From Elusimicrobiota bacterium (GTDB lineage: Bacteria > Elusimicrobiota > Elusimicrobia > UBA1565 > UBA9628): a stretch of 64,000 nt of DNA. The stretch spans positions 39,110-103,109 of the forward strand of contig JAPLKL010000078.1 in the NCBI GenBank assembly GCA_026388095.1. The letters are read 5' to 3'. Both the position numbers and the translations under genes were made by a program. Shown here one piece after another: positions 49,131-58,010 of this stretch (the stretch's first letter is position 1; each line of letters opens with the position of its first letter). The notes under the pieces are model-generated. The model made no database searches. It was not told where the DNA came from and worked only from the letters and a program-made list of their open reading frames with translations.

Positions 49131-49169
49131 ATTATAGCGACTTCGGGTACCCTCGGGTGCCCGAAGTCG
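49131..49169. promoter_or_regulatory. -10/hairpin element, copy B, in a divergent gap
   Basis: attatagcgacttcggg core. Minus-strand TATAAT (49136-49131) ends seven bases before the sulfatase ATG. Next to it CGACTTCGGGTACCC and GGGTGCCCGAAGTCG (49138-49169) form 15-base arms with one mismatch, covering the -35 to -10 spacer of the leftward promoter. Confidence 0.65.
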
Positions 49170-49234
49170 GACCGGTCGTCGTCTTGACCCTCGCCCTCGA
49201 TGCGGCATATACTCTGGTCTGACCGCGATCCTAT

Positions 49235-50194
49235 ATGGACCCTGAGCCGCAGGCCGACCAGCCTTCACCGGGACCCGGCGCGCCGACGCCGCAGCCTGGC
49301 CGCGACCCGCGCGGGACCGGGTCACGATGGCGCCCCGCCAGCCGCAGCCGGATAGGGACGGTTGCGGCCGCGGTCTTCGCGGCGGCCCTGGCCGCGGGCA
49401 TCGCCTTCAAAGACGATATCCGGCAGGTCCTGACCCCGCCCGCGGCGCCTCCTGGCGTGAGCGCGGCCGTCGCCCGGAATACCGGGCCGCAGTCCCCCGG
49501 CGGGATGCCGTCGCGCGTCGCAGTCGCAGCGCCCGCTCCGCAGCCGGGCCCGCTCCGGTCCTCGGAAGACGCCGCCCCGGTCCGCGAGGCGGGCGGCTCC
49601 GACGGCTTGGTGCCCTATCCGCAGGAGGCGGCGCCTACGGCGGCCCGGCCCGCCGCCCGAACCGCAGCCCAGCTCGCGCCGAGGCCGAGGCGGCGATTCC
49701 AGACGGTCCCGCACCTCTACGACCTCAATCCGAAGCCCAGCCCTCCCCCGGTCGTCCAGGACCAGCCCATCAAGACCAACGAGCTCCGTGCTCAGAAGCC
49801 CCCGCCCCTTTCGGATATCACCGTCAACAAGGCCCGGATACAGATCTTCGTGTGGGACGATAACTATGAAGACGATGATACGGTGAACATCTACCTGAAC
49901 GGCCGGCTGGTCTACGAGAACCTAGTGCTGAAGAACGCCCGCCGATTCCACCCGCCTGCGCCGCTCCAGCTCGACCTCATCGCCGGGGCGAACGTGCTGA
50001 CCGTGGAAGCCGTGAATATAGGCGACCCCGAGATCAACAGGCGCATGCACCTGCAGCCCTATAATTCCGCCGCCATCAAGTTCACCAGCGTCGTCAGGGG
50101 CTATATAGAGCAGGGCTGGTGGCTGGGGATGAAGGAGAAGGCGAGCATGCGGATCATCTACGCGCCGAGATACGGCGTCGTGGACGCGCACTAG
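49235..50194 (+). CDS. Anchored protein with beta-sandwich-like C-terminal domain
   Basis: 319 residues. A cytoplasmic Pro-rich head (40 residues), one membrane helix (IGTVAAAVFAAALAAGIAF), a long Pro/Ala linker to about 200, then a compact domain: ARIQIFVWDDNYEDDDTVNI, YLNGRLVYENLVLKNARRFH and LDLIAGANVLTVEAVNIGDP. The D-N-x-x-D-D-D-T-V-N-I-Y-L-N-G block recalls small secreted beta-sandwich domains that bind calcium; I cannot name it. Placed divergent to the sulfatase, it could act on the envelope. It may be transcribed from the element at 49131, about 98 bases upstream. Confidence 0.55.
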   Translation: MDPEPQADQPSPGPGAPTPQPGRDPRGTGSRWRPASRSRIGTVAAAVFAAALAAGIAFKDDIRQVLTPPAAPPGVSAAVARNTGPQSPGGMPSRVAVAAPAPQPGPLRSSEDAAPVREAGGSDGLVPYPQEAAPTAARPAARTAAQLAPRPRRRFQTVPHLYDLNPKPSPPPVVQDQPIKTNELRAQKPPPLSDITVNKARIQIFVWDDNYEDDDTVNIYLNGRLVYENLVLKNARRFHPPAPLQLDLIAGANVLTVEAVNIGDPEINRRMHLQPYNSAAIKFTSVVRGYIEQGWWLGMKEKASMRIIYAPRYGVVDAH

Positions 50195-50234
50195 TCGGGA
50201 GGGGCGATCAGTAACGAAGGAGGGTGGCCGCGAT

Positions 50235-50657
50235 CTATACAGCCTGGTCCGGCACGACCTCGAAGGCTCCCAGCACCTCCGGCGGCATGCGCGCGGGCTT
50301 GCCGCTCTTGAGGTCCACCCAGGCCCATACGGTCAGGCCCCGGGCCAGAGCTCCCGCCTCGCCCGTGCGCACGATCTCGTAGCGCCTCTGCGAGGTGACC
50401 TGGCGCGCGCCGCAGACCCAGGTGCGGACCAGGAGGTCGTCTCCGGCGAGGGCGGGGCGCAGGTAGTCGATCTCATGCCGGCGCACCACCCAGGCCGCGC
50501 CCAAAGACAGGTAGCGCTGCGGCGGCCAGCCCTGGACCGCGGAGTGGGCCGCGGCCGCCTCCATCATCCAAGCCAAGAAGGCCTGGTTGCTGGCGTGGCC
50601 GAGCTCGTCGATCTCAGCACCAGCCACGCGGCGGCGATACTCAAAAATACGAGGCAT
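50235..50657 (-). CDS. Acyl-CoA thioesterase, hot-dog fold (4HBT/YbgC-like)
   Basis: 140 residues from an ATG with GGAGGG upstream. Hot-dog features: EYRRRVAGAEIDELGHASNQ with the catalytic Asp region, AFLAWMMEAAAAHSAVQGWP, WVVRRHEIDYLRPALAGDDL and TWVCGARQVTSQRRYEIVR. Such enzymes cleave acyl-CoA thioesters in the cytoplasm; in many bacteria YbgC sits with Tol-Pal genes, but not here. The final part (VVPDQAV) is short. Minus-strand TATAAT of the repeat at 50676 lies 18 bases upstream, giving a normal short leader. Confidence 0.85.
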   Translation of the reverse strand: MPRIFEYRRRVAGAEIDELGHASNQAFLAWMMEAAAAHSAVQGWPPQRYLSLGAAWVVRRHEIDYLRPALAGDDLLVRTWVCGARQVTSQRRYEIVRTGEAGALARGLTVWAWVDLKSGKPARMPPEVLGAFEVVPDQAV

Positions 50658-50674
50658 ATGCCCTCCGGGTATGT

Positions 50675-50710
50675 TATTATAGCGACTTCGGGCATCGCCG
50701 GGTGCCTGGG
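50675..50710. promoter_or_regulatory. -10/hairpin element, copy C, in a divergent gap
   Basis: Same core attatagcgacttcggg. Minus-strand TATAAT (50681-50676) faces the thioesterase; plus-strand TATTAT (50675-50680) faces the histidine kinase, whose ATG is 38 bases on. The hairpin here is weaker (GGGCA/TGCCT) than in copies A and B. Confidence 0.6.
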
Positions 50711-50718
50711 ACCTGAAA

Positions 50719-52563
50719 ATGGCTACAGAACCCGAGAAGAGCACGTTCGAGAACTCGTGCCTTGAGGCGCTCAAGGCCCTGAGCCGGACCATGGTGGAGC
50801 TCGGCCTCTATGAGCCGAGCCACCCTTCGGTGGCCGTCATATTGAAGGGAGGCGAGGACGCCATCGCCCAGGCCATCGCCGAGAGTCCGGGCGGGGAGCT
50901 CGTTTTTTCCAGGGACGAGGACAGGTGGCTGGCCAACGGGCACATCATCGGCCTGGTGCACCAGACGGGCGGCCCCGTCTTGGGCCTCATCAGCCGTTTG
51001 AAGCTCGCCAGCATCACCTTCCGGGCGGGTTTGACGTCCCAGGAGCTGATCGCCTTCTGCGAGCTCTCGGCGCAAAGGTCGGACGCGGCCATAGACCTGG
51101 CGGGCTTCCTCTCCGAGCGCGGTGTCATAAATATCGGGTTCAATGAGGCGGTCTACACCCAGGTCAATCCTGACGACCCGCAGGCGCCGGCGGCCCCGGA
51201 AGCGGCGGAGCCGACCCCGGCCCCCGGAGAAGGCGCCGAGGGCGCGGATCTGAGGAATTCGCTTCAAGGGCAGCCCATCGAGACGGCCCTGCAGATACTG
51301 ATCCGCAAGGTGGCCGGGAGTTCGGACGAGCAGGCCAAGCTCTATGACCTGATCATCAATCAGCTGCGCCGCGAGATGGCGCAGATGGTGGTCCAAGCCA
51401 CCGAGATGATGCACCAGGAAAAGAGCCTCGTCGAATTCGAGCGCGAGCGGACCCAGTCCGTCCTGCAGAACGTGGGCGCGGGGATCATCATCGTCGACCA
51501 AGAGGGAAAGGTCATCCTGATGAATCCCGCGGCCGAGGAGATCTACGGCGCGCCGTTCTCCGAGGTCGCGGGCAAGCCCATCACATCCCGGGCCGACGAG
51601 AAGCGCGTGGTGGCCATGGCCTCGGAGATCCAGGGCTCCGCGGACCGTCCGTTGAACAAGGACATCCAGGTCCAAGGCTCCGACGACATCAAGAAGACCA
51701 TCCAGTCGTCCTGGGCTATCGTGAAGAACGAGGCCGGCCGGGTGGTCGGCGTGGTCCTGGCGCTCACGGACCTCGCCAAGCACCGGGAATTGGAGAAGGT
51801 GAAGCGGGAATTCGTGGCCCATATGACCCACGAACTGCGGGCCCCTATCTTCGCGACCCAGGCGGCGCTCGAATTCCTCAGGTCCCAATTCGAGGGGAAG
51901 CTCGACGAGAAGCAGGAGGGGACTTTCGCGGGCTCTCTTCGGAACCTCCAGCTCCTGGGCAGGCTCGTCAACGACATCCTTGATTTCTCCAAGATCGAGT
52001 CGGGGCAGATGACCGTTTATCGCAGGCCGGCGGACCCAGCGAAGATCGCGGGGGAGGCCGCCGAGAGCCTGAAACCCTGGGCGGCCTCGAAGAAGATCCA
52101 CCTGACCATGGCGCTGGAGCCCGAGCTGGCCCCGGTCTGGGCCGATCCTCAGCGCACGGTCCAGATCCTGATCAATCTTCTGTCGAACGCCATCAAGTTC
52201 ACTCCCGCCGAGGGGGCGATCGTCCTGTCGGTCTATCGGTCCAAGACCGAGCCGGACCGCTGGATAGAGTTCGCCGTCAGGGACACAGGCTGCGGCATCC
52301 CGGTCGCCGATCGGGAACGCATATTCGAGAAGTTCGTCCAGATCGGCAACAAGGAGATGCGCGCGGGCGGGACGGGACTGGGCCTGGCCATCGTCAAGTC
52401 GCTCGTCGATCTGCACGGGGGGCAGATATGGCTGGCCAGCGCGGAGGGCAAGGGCTCCACTTTCTATTTCACGCTGCCGATCCACAATGCTGAAGCCGAG
52501 CCCGCCCCCGCCCCCGCCCCCCGTCGGCCGTGGTGGAAAGCCCTTTTGGGAATCGGGTCGTAG
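50719..52563 (+). CDS. Soluble PAS-containing sensor histidine kinase
   Basis: 614 residues with no membrane segment, so it senses an internal signal. The N-terminal 160 residues are an unknown helical module (ALKALSRTMVELGLYEPSHP, LTSQELIAFCELSAQRSDAA). A coiled coil (YDLIINQLRREMAQMVVQAT) leads to a PAS domain (LQNVGAGIIIVDQEGKVILM, NPAAEEIYGAPFSEV), HisKA with His371 in FVAHMTHELRAPI, and HATPase with N-box ILINLLSNAIKF, G1 VRDTGCGIP and G2 GGTGLGLAIVKSLV. The receiver-kinase hybrid follows after 80 bases, so they may form one relay. Confidence 0.92.
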   Translation: MATEPEKSTFENSCLEALKALSRTMVELGLYEPSHPSVAVILKGGEDAIAQAIAESPGGELVFSRDEDRWLANGHIIGLVHQTGGPVLGLISRLKLASITFRAGLTSQELIAFCELSAQRSDAAIDLAGFLSERGVINIGFNEAVYTQVNPDDPQAPAAPEAAEPTPAPGEGAEGADLRNSLQGQPIETALQILIRKVAGSSDEQAKLYDLIINQLRREMAQMVVQATEMMHQEKSLVEFERERTQSVLQNVGAGIIIVDQEGKVILMNPAAEEIYGAPFSEVAGKPITSRADEKRVVAMASEIQGSADRPLNKDIQVQGSDDIKKTIQSSWAIVKNEAGRVVGVVLALTDLAKHRELEKVKREFVAHMTHELRAPIFATQAALEFLRSQFEGKLDEKQEGTFAGSLRNLQLLGRLVNDILDFSKIESGQMTVYRRPADPAKIAGEAAESLKPWAASKKIHLTMALEPELAPVWADPQRTVQILINLLSNAIKFTPAEGAIVLSVYRSKTEPDRWIEFAVRDTGCGIPVADRERIFEKFVQIGNKEMRAGGTGLGLAIVKSLVDLHGGQIWLASAEGKGSTFYFTLPIHNAEAEPAPAPAPRRPWWKALLGIGS

Positions 52564-52596
52564 CGGGAAATCGGCGTTATTTGACTCCGGGTTTTG

Positions 52597-52629
52597 TATT
52601 ATAGCCCCAGCGGGCCCCCAGGGGCCCGC
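52597..52629 (+). promoter_or_regulatory. TATTAT box followed by a GC hairpin
   Basis: TATTAT (52597-52602) precedes a hairpin GCGGGCCCC/GGGGCCCGC (52610-52629) in the gap before the receiver-kinase gene. The layout copies the -10/hairpin elements elsewhere, but the sequence differs. It could also be the terminator of the kinase gene, though no T-run follows. Confidence 0.45.
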
Positions 52630-52643
52630 AGCGGGACAAAAAA

Positions 52644-53794
52644 GTGGACCCTAAGACCTCAGCCTCGCGCAGCCCGGGCGCGCCGCGTCCGAAAGTCATG
52701 ATCGTCGACGACGATGAGAGCGTCCGGGACGCCTGCGGAGCGACGCTCTCCCGGCTGGGCTGCGACGTGGAGCTCTTCCCCGGCGGGGACGCCGCCCGGG
52801 CCAGGCTCGAGTCCGCGAGCTTCGACCTCGTCTTGACCGACATCTACATGCCCGGCTCCATCAACGGCGCCCAGCTCGTGGCCGAGATCAAGCGGCGCTC
52901 GCCGTCCACCGACGTGATCATGGCCCGGGCCTCAAGAGCGGCGCCTGCGACTATCTGACCAAGCCCTTCTCCCAGGAGTTCCTGGCCTCGGTGGTGAAGC
53001 GCGTCCTGGAGAAGCGCCAGCTCTCCGAGGAGCTCGGCCGCGAGAAGATCATGCGCGCGGAGCTGGAAGCCGCCTACCACGAGCTCCAGAAGGTGGAGCG
53101 CCTCAAGGAGGGCATCCTGGGCAGGGTCCACCACGAGCTGCGGGCCCCCATCGCCGTGGCCCTGCTCGCCGCGGAATCCCTGGGCGAAGAGTCCTTGAGC
53201 GAGAAGGGCCGGGGCCTGGTCAAGCTCGTGCGCCGCAGGATCGGAGACCTCCAGGAGCAGATCGAGGAGATTCTGCTCTACGCGAAGCTCCAGGAGAGCG
53301 AGGTCGGCGTGGAGCTTTCCGAGGTGGACCTGAAGCGGCTCCTGGAGACTCTCGTGGCCCGGCTCCAGCCGAATTTCAGGGAGAAGAACCTTGCCGTCGA
53401 GATCTCCTGCGACCCCTCGCTCGGCCCGCTGCTCCTTGACGCCGGCTTGATGGAGAACGCCTGCAAGCACCTCCTCCTCAACGCCGCCAAGTTCAGCGGG
53501 GGGGACGGGCGCGTCCTCATCGCGGTCCAGCGCAAAGAGGCGAAGGTCCTGATCTCCTTCACCGACCACGGGATCGGCATCCCGGAGGACCAGCTGCCCA
53601 AGCTCTCCGACGCCTTCTACCAGGTGGCGGAATGCCTGACGCGCGAGGTGGGCGGGTTGGGGCTGGGCCTGGCCATCGTGCGCCGTATCGCGGAGTCCCA
53701 TGGGGGCAGCATCAGCGTCACGAGCCGCCTGGGCGAGGGCAGCACCTTCACCCTCGTCCTCCCGCTGAAGGCGGCGCCTCCCAAGCCTAGATGA
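52644..53794 (+). pseudogene. Receiver-histidine kinase hybrid, split by a deletion
   Basis: The receiver begins at GTG (KVMIVDDDESVRDACG, phospho-Asp in LVLTDIYMPGS) and reaches STDVIMA. The expected ten or so residues of the Thr/Ser region are missing; the next frame continues GLKSGACDYLTKPFSQEFLA, then a kinase with HisKA (GRVHHELRAPIAVAL), N-box (MENACKHLLLNAAKFS), G1 (FTDHGIGIP) and G2 (GGLGLGLAIVRRI). Frame arithmetic requires a loss of 3n+1 bases near 52925. As read, translation stops at 52958; a new start at 52991 could still yield the kinase alone. Real deletion or misassembly. Confidence 0.8.
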
Positions 53795-54897
53795 AGGCGT
53801 TGGGCCGGGCAGTCCTGGCAGCGGCTCTGGTGTCGGGTTGTGCGAAGGCCAAGGCCCCGCCGCTGCCGGAGGTCCCGGTCCGGGTGGGCCAGGTCTCACG
53901 GATGCGCGTCCCGGTCACCGTCGAGACGGTCGGCGCGATCGAAGCTTACAACTGCGTGACCGTCCTCTCCCGCGTGTCCGGCGAGATCCTCGAGCGCCAT
54001 TTCCGCGAAGGGCAGGCCGTCGCGGCCGGGGATCTGCTCTTCAGCATCGATCCCGGCCCCTTCCGGCAGAAGCTCAAGGATGCCGAGAGCCAGCTCGTCA
54101 AAGACGAGGTGCTGTTCAAGTACAACAAGGCCGAGGCCGGCCGTTTCGCCTACCTCTTCGAGCACGGAGTGGCCTCCCGCTCCGATTTCGAGAAGAACCA
54201 GTCCGCGAGCGCCGCTTTGGAGCAGATGGTCGAGTCCGGGCGGGCCGCGGTGGAGCAGGCCAGGCTCAACCTGTCCTATTGCGAGATCCGCTCCCCGATC
54301 TCGGGCCGGGCCGGGAACTATCTAGCCAACAAGGGCGCGGTCGTGGACGCCTACAAGACCCCGCTCGTCGTGGTCAATCAGACCCATCCGGCGAAGGTCG
54401 CCTTCTCCGTGCCCGAAAAGCATCTGCTCGACTTGAAGAAGCTGATCGCCTCGGCCGCGCCGGCCGTGTCGGTCTCCGTGCCGGAGACCACCTTGCAGCG
54501 CGACGGGGGCAAGATCTCCTTCCTGGATAACTCGGTGGACAAGACCAGCGGAATGATCCGGCTCAAGGCCGAGTTCCCCAACCAGGACGCCGCGCTCTGG
54601 CCCGGCCAGTTCGTGCGCGTCGTTCTGCTCCTGGAGACCTTGCCCGACGCCTTGGTCGCGCCGACCGAGGCCGTGCAGACCAACCCGCAGGGCGCCTACG
54701 TCTTCGTCGTGGCTCCCGACCGTACGGCCCAACTGCGGACGGTCGTGGTGAGCCAGACCTGCGGGCTCCTCTCCGTGATTAGCAGGGGCCTGCGGCCCGG
54801 CGAGACCGTGGTCACGGACGGCCAGAACAAGCTCAAGCACGGCCGCAAGGTCAAGGCCGTGGCCGCGGAGGCCTCGGCAGGAAAGGCCGGCTCATGA
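53791..54897 (+). CDS. RND efflux periplasmic adaptor lipoprotein (MFP/HlyD family)
   Basis: 368 residues; overlaps the hybrid kinase stop (ATGA). Lipobox LVSGC gives a lipid anchor at Cys17. MFP layout: barrel-sandwich half VPVTVETVGAIEAYNCVTVL, RVSGEILERHFREGQAVAAG and LLFSIDPGPFRQKL, helical hairpin (120-160), second half LSYCEIRSPISGRAGNYLAN, beta-barrel and membrane-proximal domains (QFVRVVLLLETLPDALVAPT). It links the inner-membrane pump to an outer-membrane channel. A TolC-type gene is absent from this operon. The preceding kinase suggests two-component control of the pump. Confidence 0.92.
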   Translation: MKALGRAVLAAALVSGCAKAKAPPLPEVPVRVGQVSRMRVPVTVETVGAIEAYNCVTVLSRVSGEILERHFREGQAVAAGDLLFSIDPGPFRQKLKDAESQLVKDEVLFKYNKAEAGRFAYLFEHGVASRSDFEKNQSASAALEQMVESGRAAVEQARLNLSYCEIRSPISGRAGNYLANKGAVVDAYKTPLVVVNQTHPAKVAFSVPEKHLLDLKKLIASAAPAVSVSVPETTLQRDGGKISFLDNSVDKTSGMIRLKAEFPNQDAALWPGQFVRVVLLLETLPDALVAPTEAVQTNPQGAYVFVVAPDRTAQLRTVVVSQTCGLLSVISRGLRPGETVVTDGQNKLKHGRKVKAVAAEASAGKAGS

Positions 54898-54920
54898 CGC
54901 GCCGGACCGGCTGAGGGGCC

Positions 54921-57900
54921 GTGAACCTCTCCGAGAGCTGGATCCGCCGTCCGGTCATGACCACCTTGGTCATGGGCGGCATCCTCTTCTTCGGCCTGCT
55001 CAGCTACCGCCAGCTGCCGATCAACAACCTGCCGGACGTGGACTTCCCGACCGTCAGCGTCACGGCCAACCTCCCCGGGGCCAACCCCGAGACCATGGCC
55101 TCCACCGTGGCCACCCCGCTGGAGAAGCAGTTCTCCACCATCGCGGGCATCGAGTCCATGACCTCGGCCAGCACGTTGGGCTCCACCACCATCAACATCC
55201 AGTTCTCCTTGAACCGCAAGATCGACGCGGCCGCGCTCGATGTCAACTCCGCCATCGCCGCGGCCATGGGCGTGCTGCCGCGCAACATGCCCAACCCGCC
55301 GACCTACCAGAAGGTCAACCCCGCGGACATGCCCATCATCTTTTTGGCCGTGACCTCGGAGAGCCTGCCCGTGACCGCGCTCAACGACTTCGCGGAGAAC
55401 GTGCTCATCGCGCACCTCTCCTCCGTGGACGGCGTGGCCTTGGTGGACTCGGTCCCGCCGCAGAGGTACGCCGTCCGTGTGCAGGTCAACCCCGAGCGCC
55501 TGGCCGACCACGGCATCGGCATCGACGAGGTGGCCTCGGCGCTCAAGAAGGGCAACGTGAACATGCCCGTGGGGACCCTGGACGGCCCCCGCTCCGCCTA
55601 CACCTTGGACTCCAACGGCCAACTGCGCAGCGCCAAGGAGTTCAACTCGCTCATCGTCGCCTACCAGAACGGCTACCCCTTGCGGATCCAGGACCTGGGG
55701 CGGGCCATCGACGGGGTGGAGAACGACCGCACCGGGATGACTTATTACAAGGGCGGCAAGAAGCACTTGGGCCTGGTCCTGCGCGTGCGCAAGCAGATCG
55801 GGGCCAACACCGTGGCGGTGGCAGACCGGATCAAGGCCAAGCTCCCGGCCCTGCGCGCGGCCATGCCCGGGGCCGTGGACCTGGACCTCGTCTACGACCA
55901 GTCGGACTTCATCCGGGAATCGATCAATGACGTCCAGCTCACCATGGTCGCCACCATCGTCCTGGTCGTGGTGGTCATCTTCCTTTTCATCCGGGCTCTC
56001 AAGCCGACCATCATCCCGAGCCTGGTCGTGCCGCTCTCCTTGGTGGCGGTGTTCCCGCTCATGGGCTTGCTCGGCTACACCCTCAACAACCTCTCCCTCA
56101 TGGCCCTGACCCTCTCCATCGGCTTCGTGGTGGACGACGCGGTCGTGGTCCTGGAGAACATCATCCGCCGCATGGAGGCGGGGGAGACCGCCGAGGAGGC
56201 GGCGCTGCGGGGCTCGCGCGAGATCGGCTTCACGGTCCTGTCCATGACCGTGTCCTTGGCCATCGTCTTCGTGCCCATCATGTTCATGGGCGGCATCCTG
56301 GGCCGGCTGTTCCGGGAGTTCTCCGTGTGCATCACGGCCGCGATCCTGTGCTCGGGCTTCCTGTCTTTGACCTTGACCCCGATGCTCGCCAGCCGACTGC
56401 TCGCGGGCTTCACCCAATCCTCGCAGGGCCGCTTCTTCTCGGCTTTGGAGCGGGGCTTCGAGGCCATGCGCCAGGGCTACGCCCGGTCCTTGGCCTGGAC
56501 CATGCGCCGCCGCCGCCAGGCCCTGATCTTCACGGCGGTGGTGACGGTCGCCATGATCCTCGTGTTCAAGGCTTTGCCCAAGGGCTTTCTGCCCACCCAG
56601 GACCAGTATTTCTTCCGCATCTTCTCCCAGGTGGACGACAAGACCTCCTACATCGACATGGCCCGCCACCAGGAGCTCCTGGACGAGGCCCTGCTCCAGG
56701 ACCCGGACGTGGCCTCGGCCGAGTTCTGCTCGATCGTGGGCTTCGGCGGCGACAACAAGGCCTTGGTCTTCGTGAGCCTCAAGCCCCGCAGCCAGCGCCG
56801 GCACTCGGTCGACGAGATCATCGCGCGCCTGCGGCCCAAGCTCAACGCGGTGCCGGGGCTGGTGGTCTCGCTGGTCAACCCTCCGGTCATCACCATCGGC
56901 TCGCGGCTGGCCACGGCCCAGTGGCAGTTCACCCTGCAATCGACCGACCTCGACGACCTCTACAAGCACGGCGCCTTGATGGAGGACAAGATCCGCAAGA
57001 TGCCGGCTTTGACCGACGTCAAGTCGGACCTGGAGATCCGCAAGCCCAAGCTGGCCATCGAGGTGGACCGGGACAAGGCCTCCTTGCTGGGCGTGACCTT
57101 GGAGCAGGTCCAGGACGCATTCTACTCGGCCTACGGGGCGCGGCAGGTCTCCATCATCTACGCCCCGACCAACTTCTACTACGTGATCCTGGAGGTGGAG
57201 CCCCGGTTCCGGCAGGAGCCGCTCTCCCTTCAGAAGCTCTACATCAGGTCCTCGGGCGGCAGCCTGATCCCCCTGGGCACCGTGGCCCGGGTCACCGAGA
57301 CCGTCTCGCCCCTCTCGGTCAACCACTCGGGGCAGATCCCGGCCGCCACCATCGCGTTCAACCTCAAGCCCGGCCAGTCCATCGGCCCGGTGATCGAGGA
57401 ATTGAAGCGCTACGCCCACGAGACCCTGCCGGCGACCATCAGCACGAGCTTCCAGGGCACGGCGCAGGCCTTCCAGTCCTCCCTGTCCAGCATGGGCTTC
57501 TTGCTCGTGGTCACCGTGGTCCTCATCTACCTGGTGCTGGGCATCCTCTACGAGAGCTTCATCCACCCCCTGACCATCCTGACCGCCCTGCCGCTGGCCG
57601 GCTTCGGGGCGCTGGCGGCCCTGTGGCTGCTGCGCATGGAGCTCGACATGTACGCCTACGTCGGCATCATCATGCTGGTGGGCATCGTCAAGAAGAACGG
57701 CATCATGATGGTGGACTTCGCTCTGGAGGCGGAGCGCTCCCAGCAGCTCGGCAGCGAGGCCGCCATCACCCAGGCCTGCCTGGCGCGCTTCCGGCCGATC
57801 CTCATGACCACGCTGGCGGCCATCTTCGGCACCCTGCCCATCGCCCTGGGCCTGGGCGCGGGCGGCGAAGCCCGCCAGCCCCTCGGCGTCGCCGTGGTCG

Positions 57901-58010
57901 GCGGGCTCCTCTTCTCCCAGCTCTTCACCCTCTACATCACGCCGGTCTTCTATGTCTACATGGACGGGCTCTCGAGGCGGCTGGGCAAACGGCCAGGAGG
58001 CGCTCCTTGA
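54921..58010 (+). CDS. RND multidrug efflux pump, MdtB/MdtC-like
   Basis: 1029 residues from GTG. Twelve membrane helices with two large periplasmic loops, the usual RND architecture. Key parts: first helix WIRRPVMTTLVMGGILFFGL, porter start RQLPINNLPDVDFPTVSVTA, and TM4 with the proton-relay acids in LSIGFVVDDAVVVLENIIRR; the C-terminal repeat has GIVKKNGIMMVDFALEAERS and LGVAVVGGLLFSQLFTLYIT. It exports hydrophobic or amphiphilic compounds using proton influx. Pairing with a single adaptor and the sequence style point to the MdtB/C branch; the substrate cannot be told. Confidence 0.93.
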   Translation: MNLSESWIRRPVMTTLVMGGILFFGLLSYRQLPINNLPDVDFPTVSVTANLPGANPETMASTVATPLEKQFSTIAGIESMTSASTLGSTTINIQFSLNRKIDAAALDVNSAIAAAMGVLPRNMPNPPTYQKVNPADMPIIFLAVTSESLPVTALNDFAENVLIAHLSSVDGVALVDSVPPQRYAVRVQVNPERLADHGIGIDEVASALKKGNVNMPVGTLDGPRSAYTLDSNGQLRSAKEFNSLIVAYQNGYPLRIQDLGRAIDGVENDRTGMTYYKGGKKHLGLVLRVRKQIGANTVAVADRIKAKLPALRAAMPGAVDLDLVYDQSDFIRESINDVQLTMVATIVLVVVVIFLFIRALKPTIIPSLVVPLSLVAVFPLMGLLGYTLNNLSLMALTLSIGFVVDDAVVVLENIIRRMEAGETAEEAALRGSREIGFTVLSMTVSLAIVFVPIMFMGGILGRLFREFSVCITAAILCSGFLSLTLTPMLASRLLAGFTQSSQGRFFSALERGFEAMRQGYARSLAWTMRRRRQALIFTAVVTVAMILVFKALPKGFLPTQDQYFFRIFSQVDDKTSYIDMARHQELLDEALLQDPDVASAEFCSIVGFGGDNKALVFVSLKPRSQRRHSVDEIIARLRPKLNAVPGLVVSLVNPPVITIGSRLATAQWQFTLQSTDLDDLYKHGALMEDKIRKMPALTDVKSDLEIRKPKLAIEVDRDKASLLGVTLEQVQDAFYSAYGARQVSIIYAPTNFYYVILEVEPRFRQEPLSLQKLYIRSSGGSLIPLGTVARVTETVSPLSVNHSGQIPAATIAFNLKPGQSIGPVIEELKRYAHETLPATISTSFQGTAQAFQSSLSSMGFLLVVTVVLIYLVLGILYESFIHPLTILTALPLAGFGALAALWLLRMELDMYAYVGIIMLVGIVKKNGIMMVDFALEAERSQQLGSEAAITQACLARFRPILMTTLAAIFGTLPIALGLGAGGEARQPLGVAVVGGLLFSQLFTLYITPVFYVYMDGLSRRLGKRPGGAP

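Noticed and set aside
46071..49325. A 1084-codon open frame on the minus strand
   Set aside because: Shadow of the sulfatase and the ParB-like genes; no family motif and extreme Arg/Pro content.
52610..52629. GC hairpin considered as a terminator of the histidine kinase gene
   Set aside because: No T-run follows on the plus strand and its two-base loop is too small; kept as part of a promoter-hairpin layout with low confidence.
54696..57566. A 956-codon open frame opposite the RND pump
   Set aside because: Asp/Gly/His-rich antisense of a certain RND gene; no domains.
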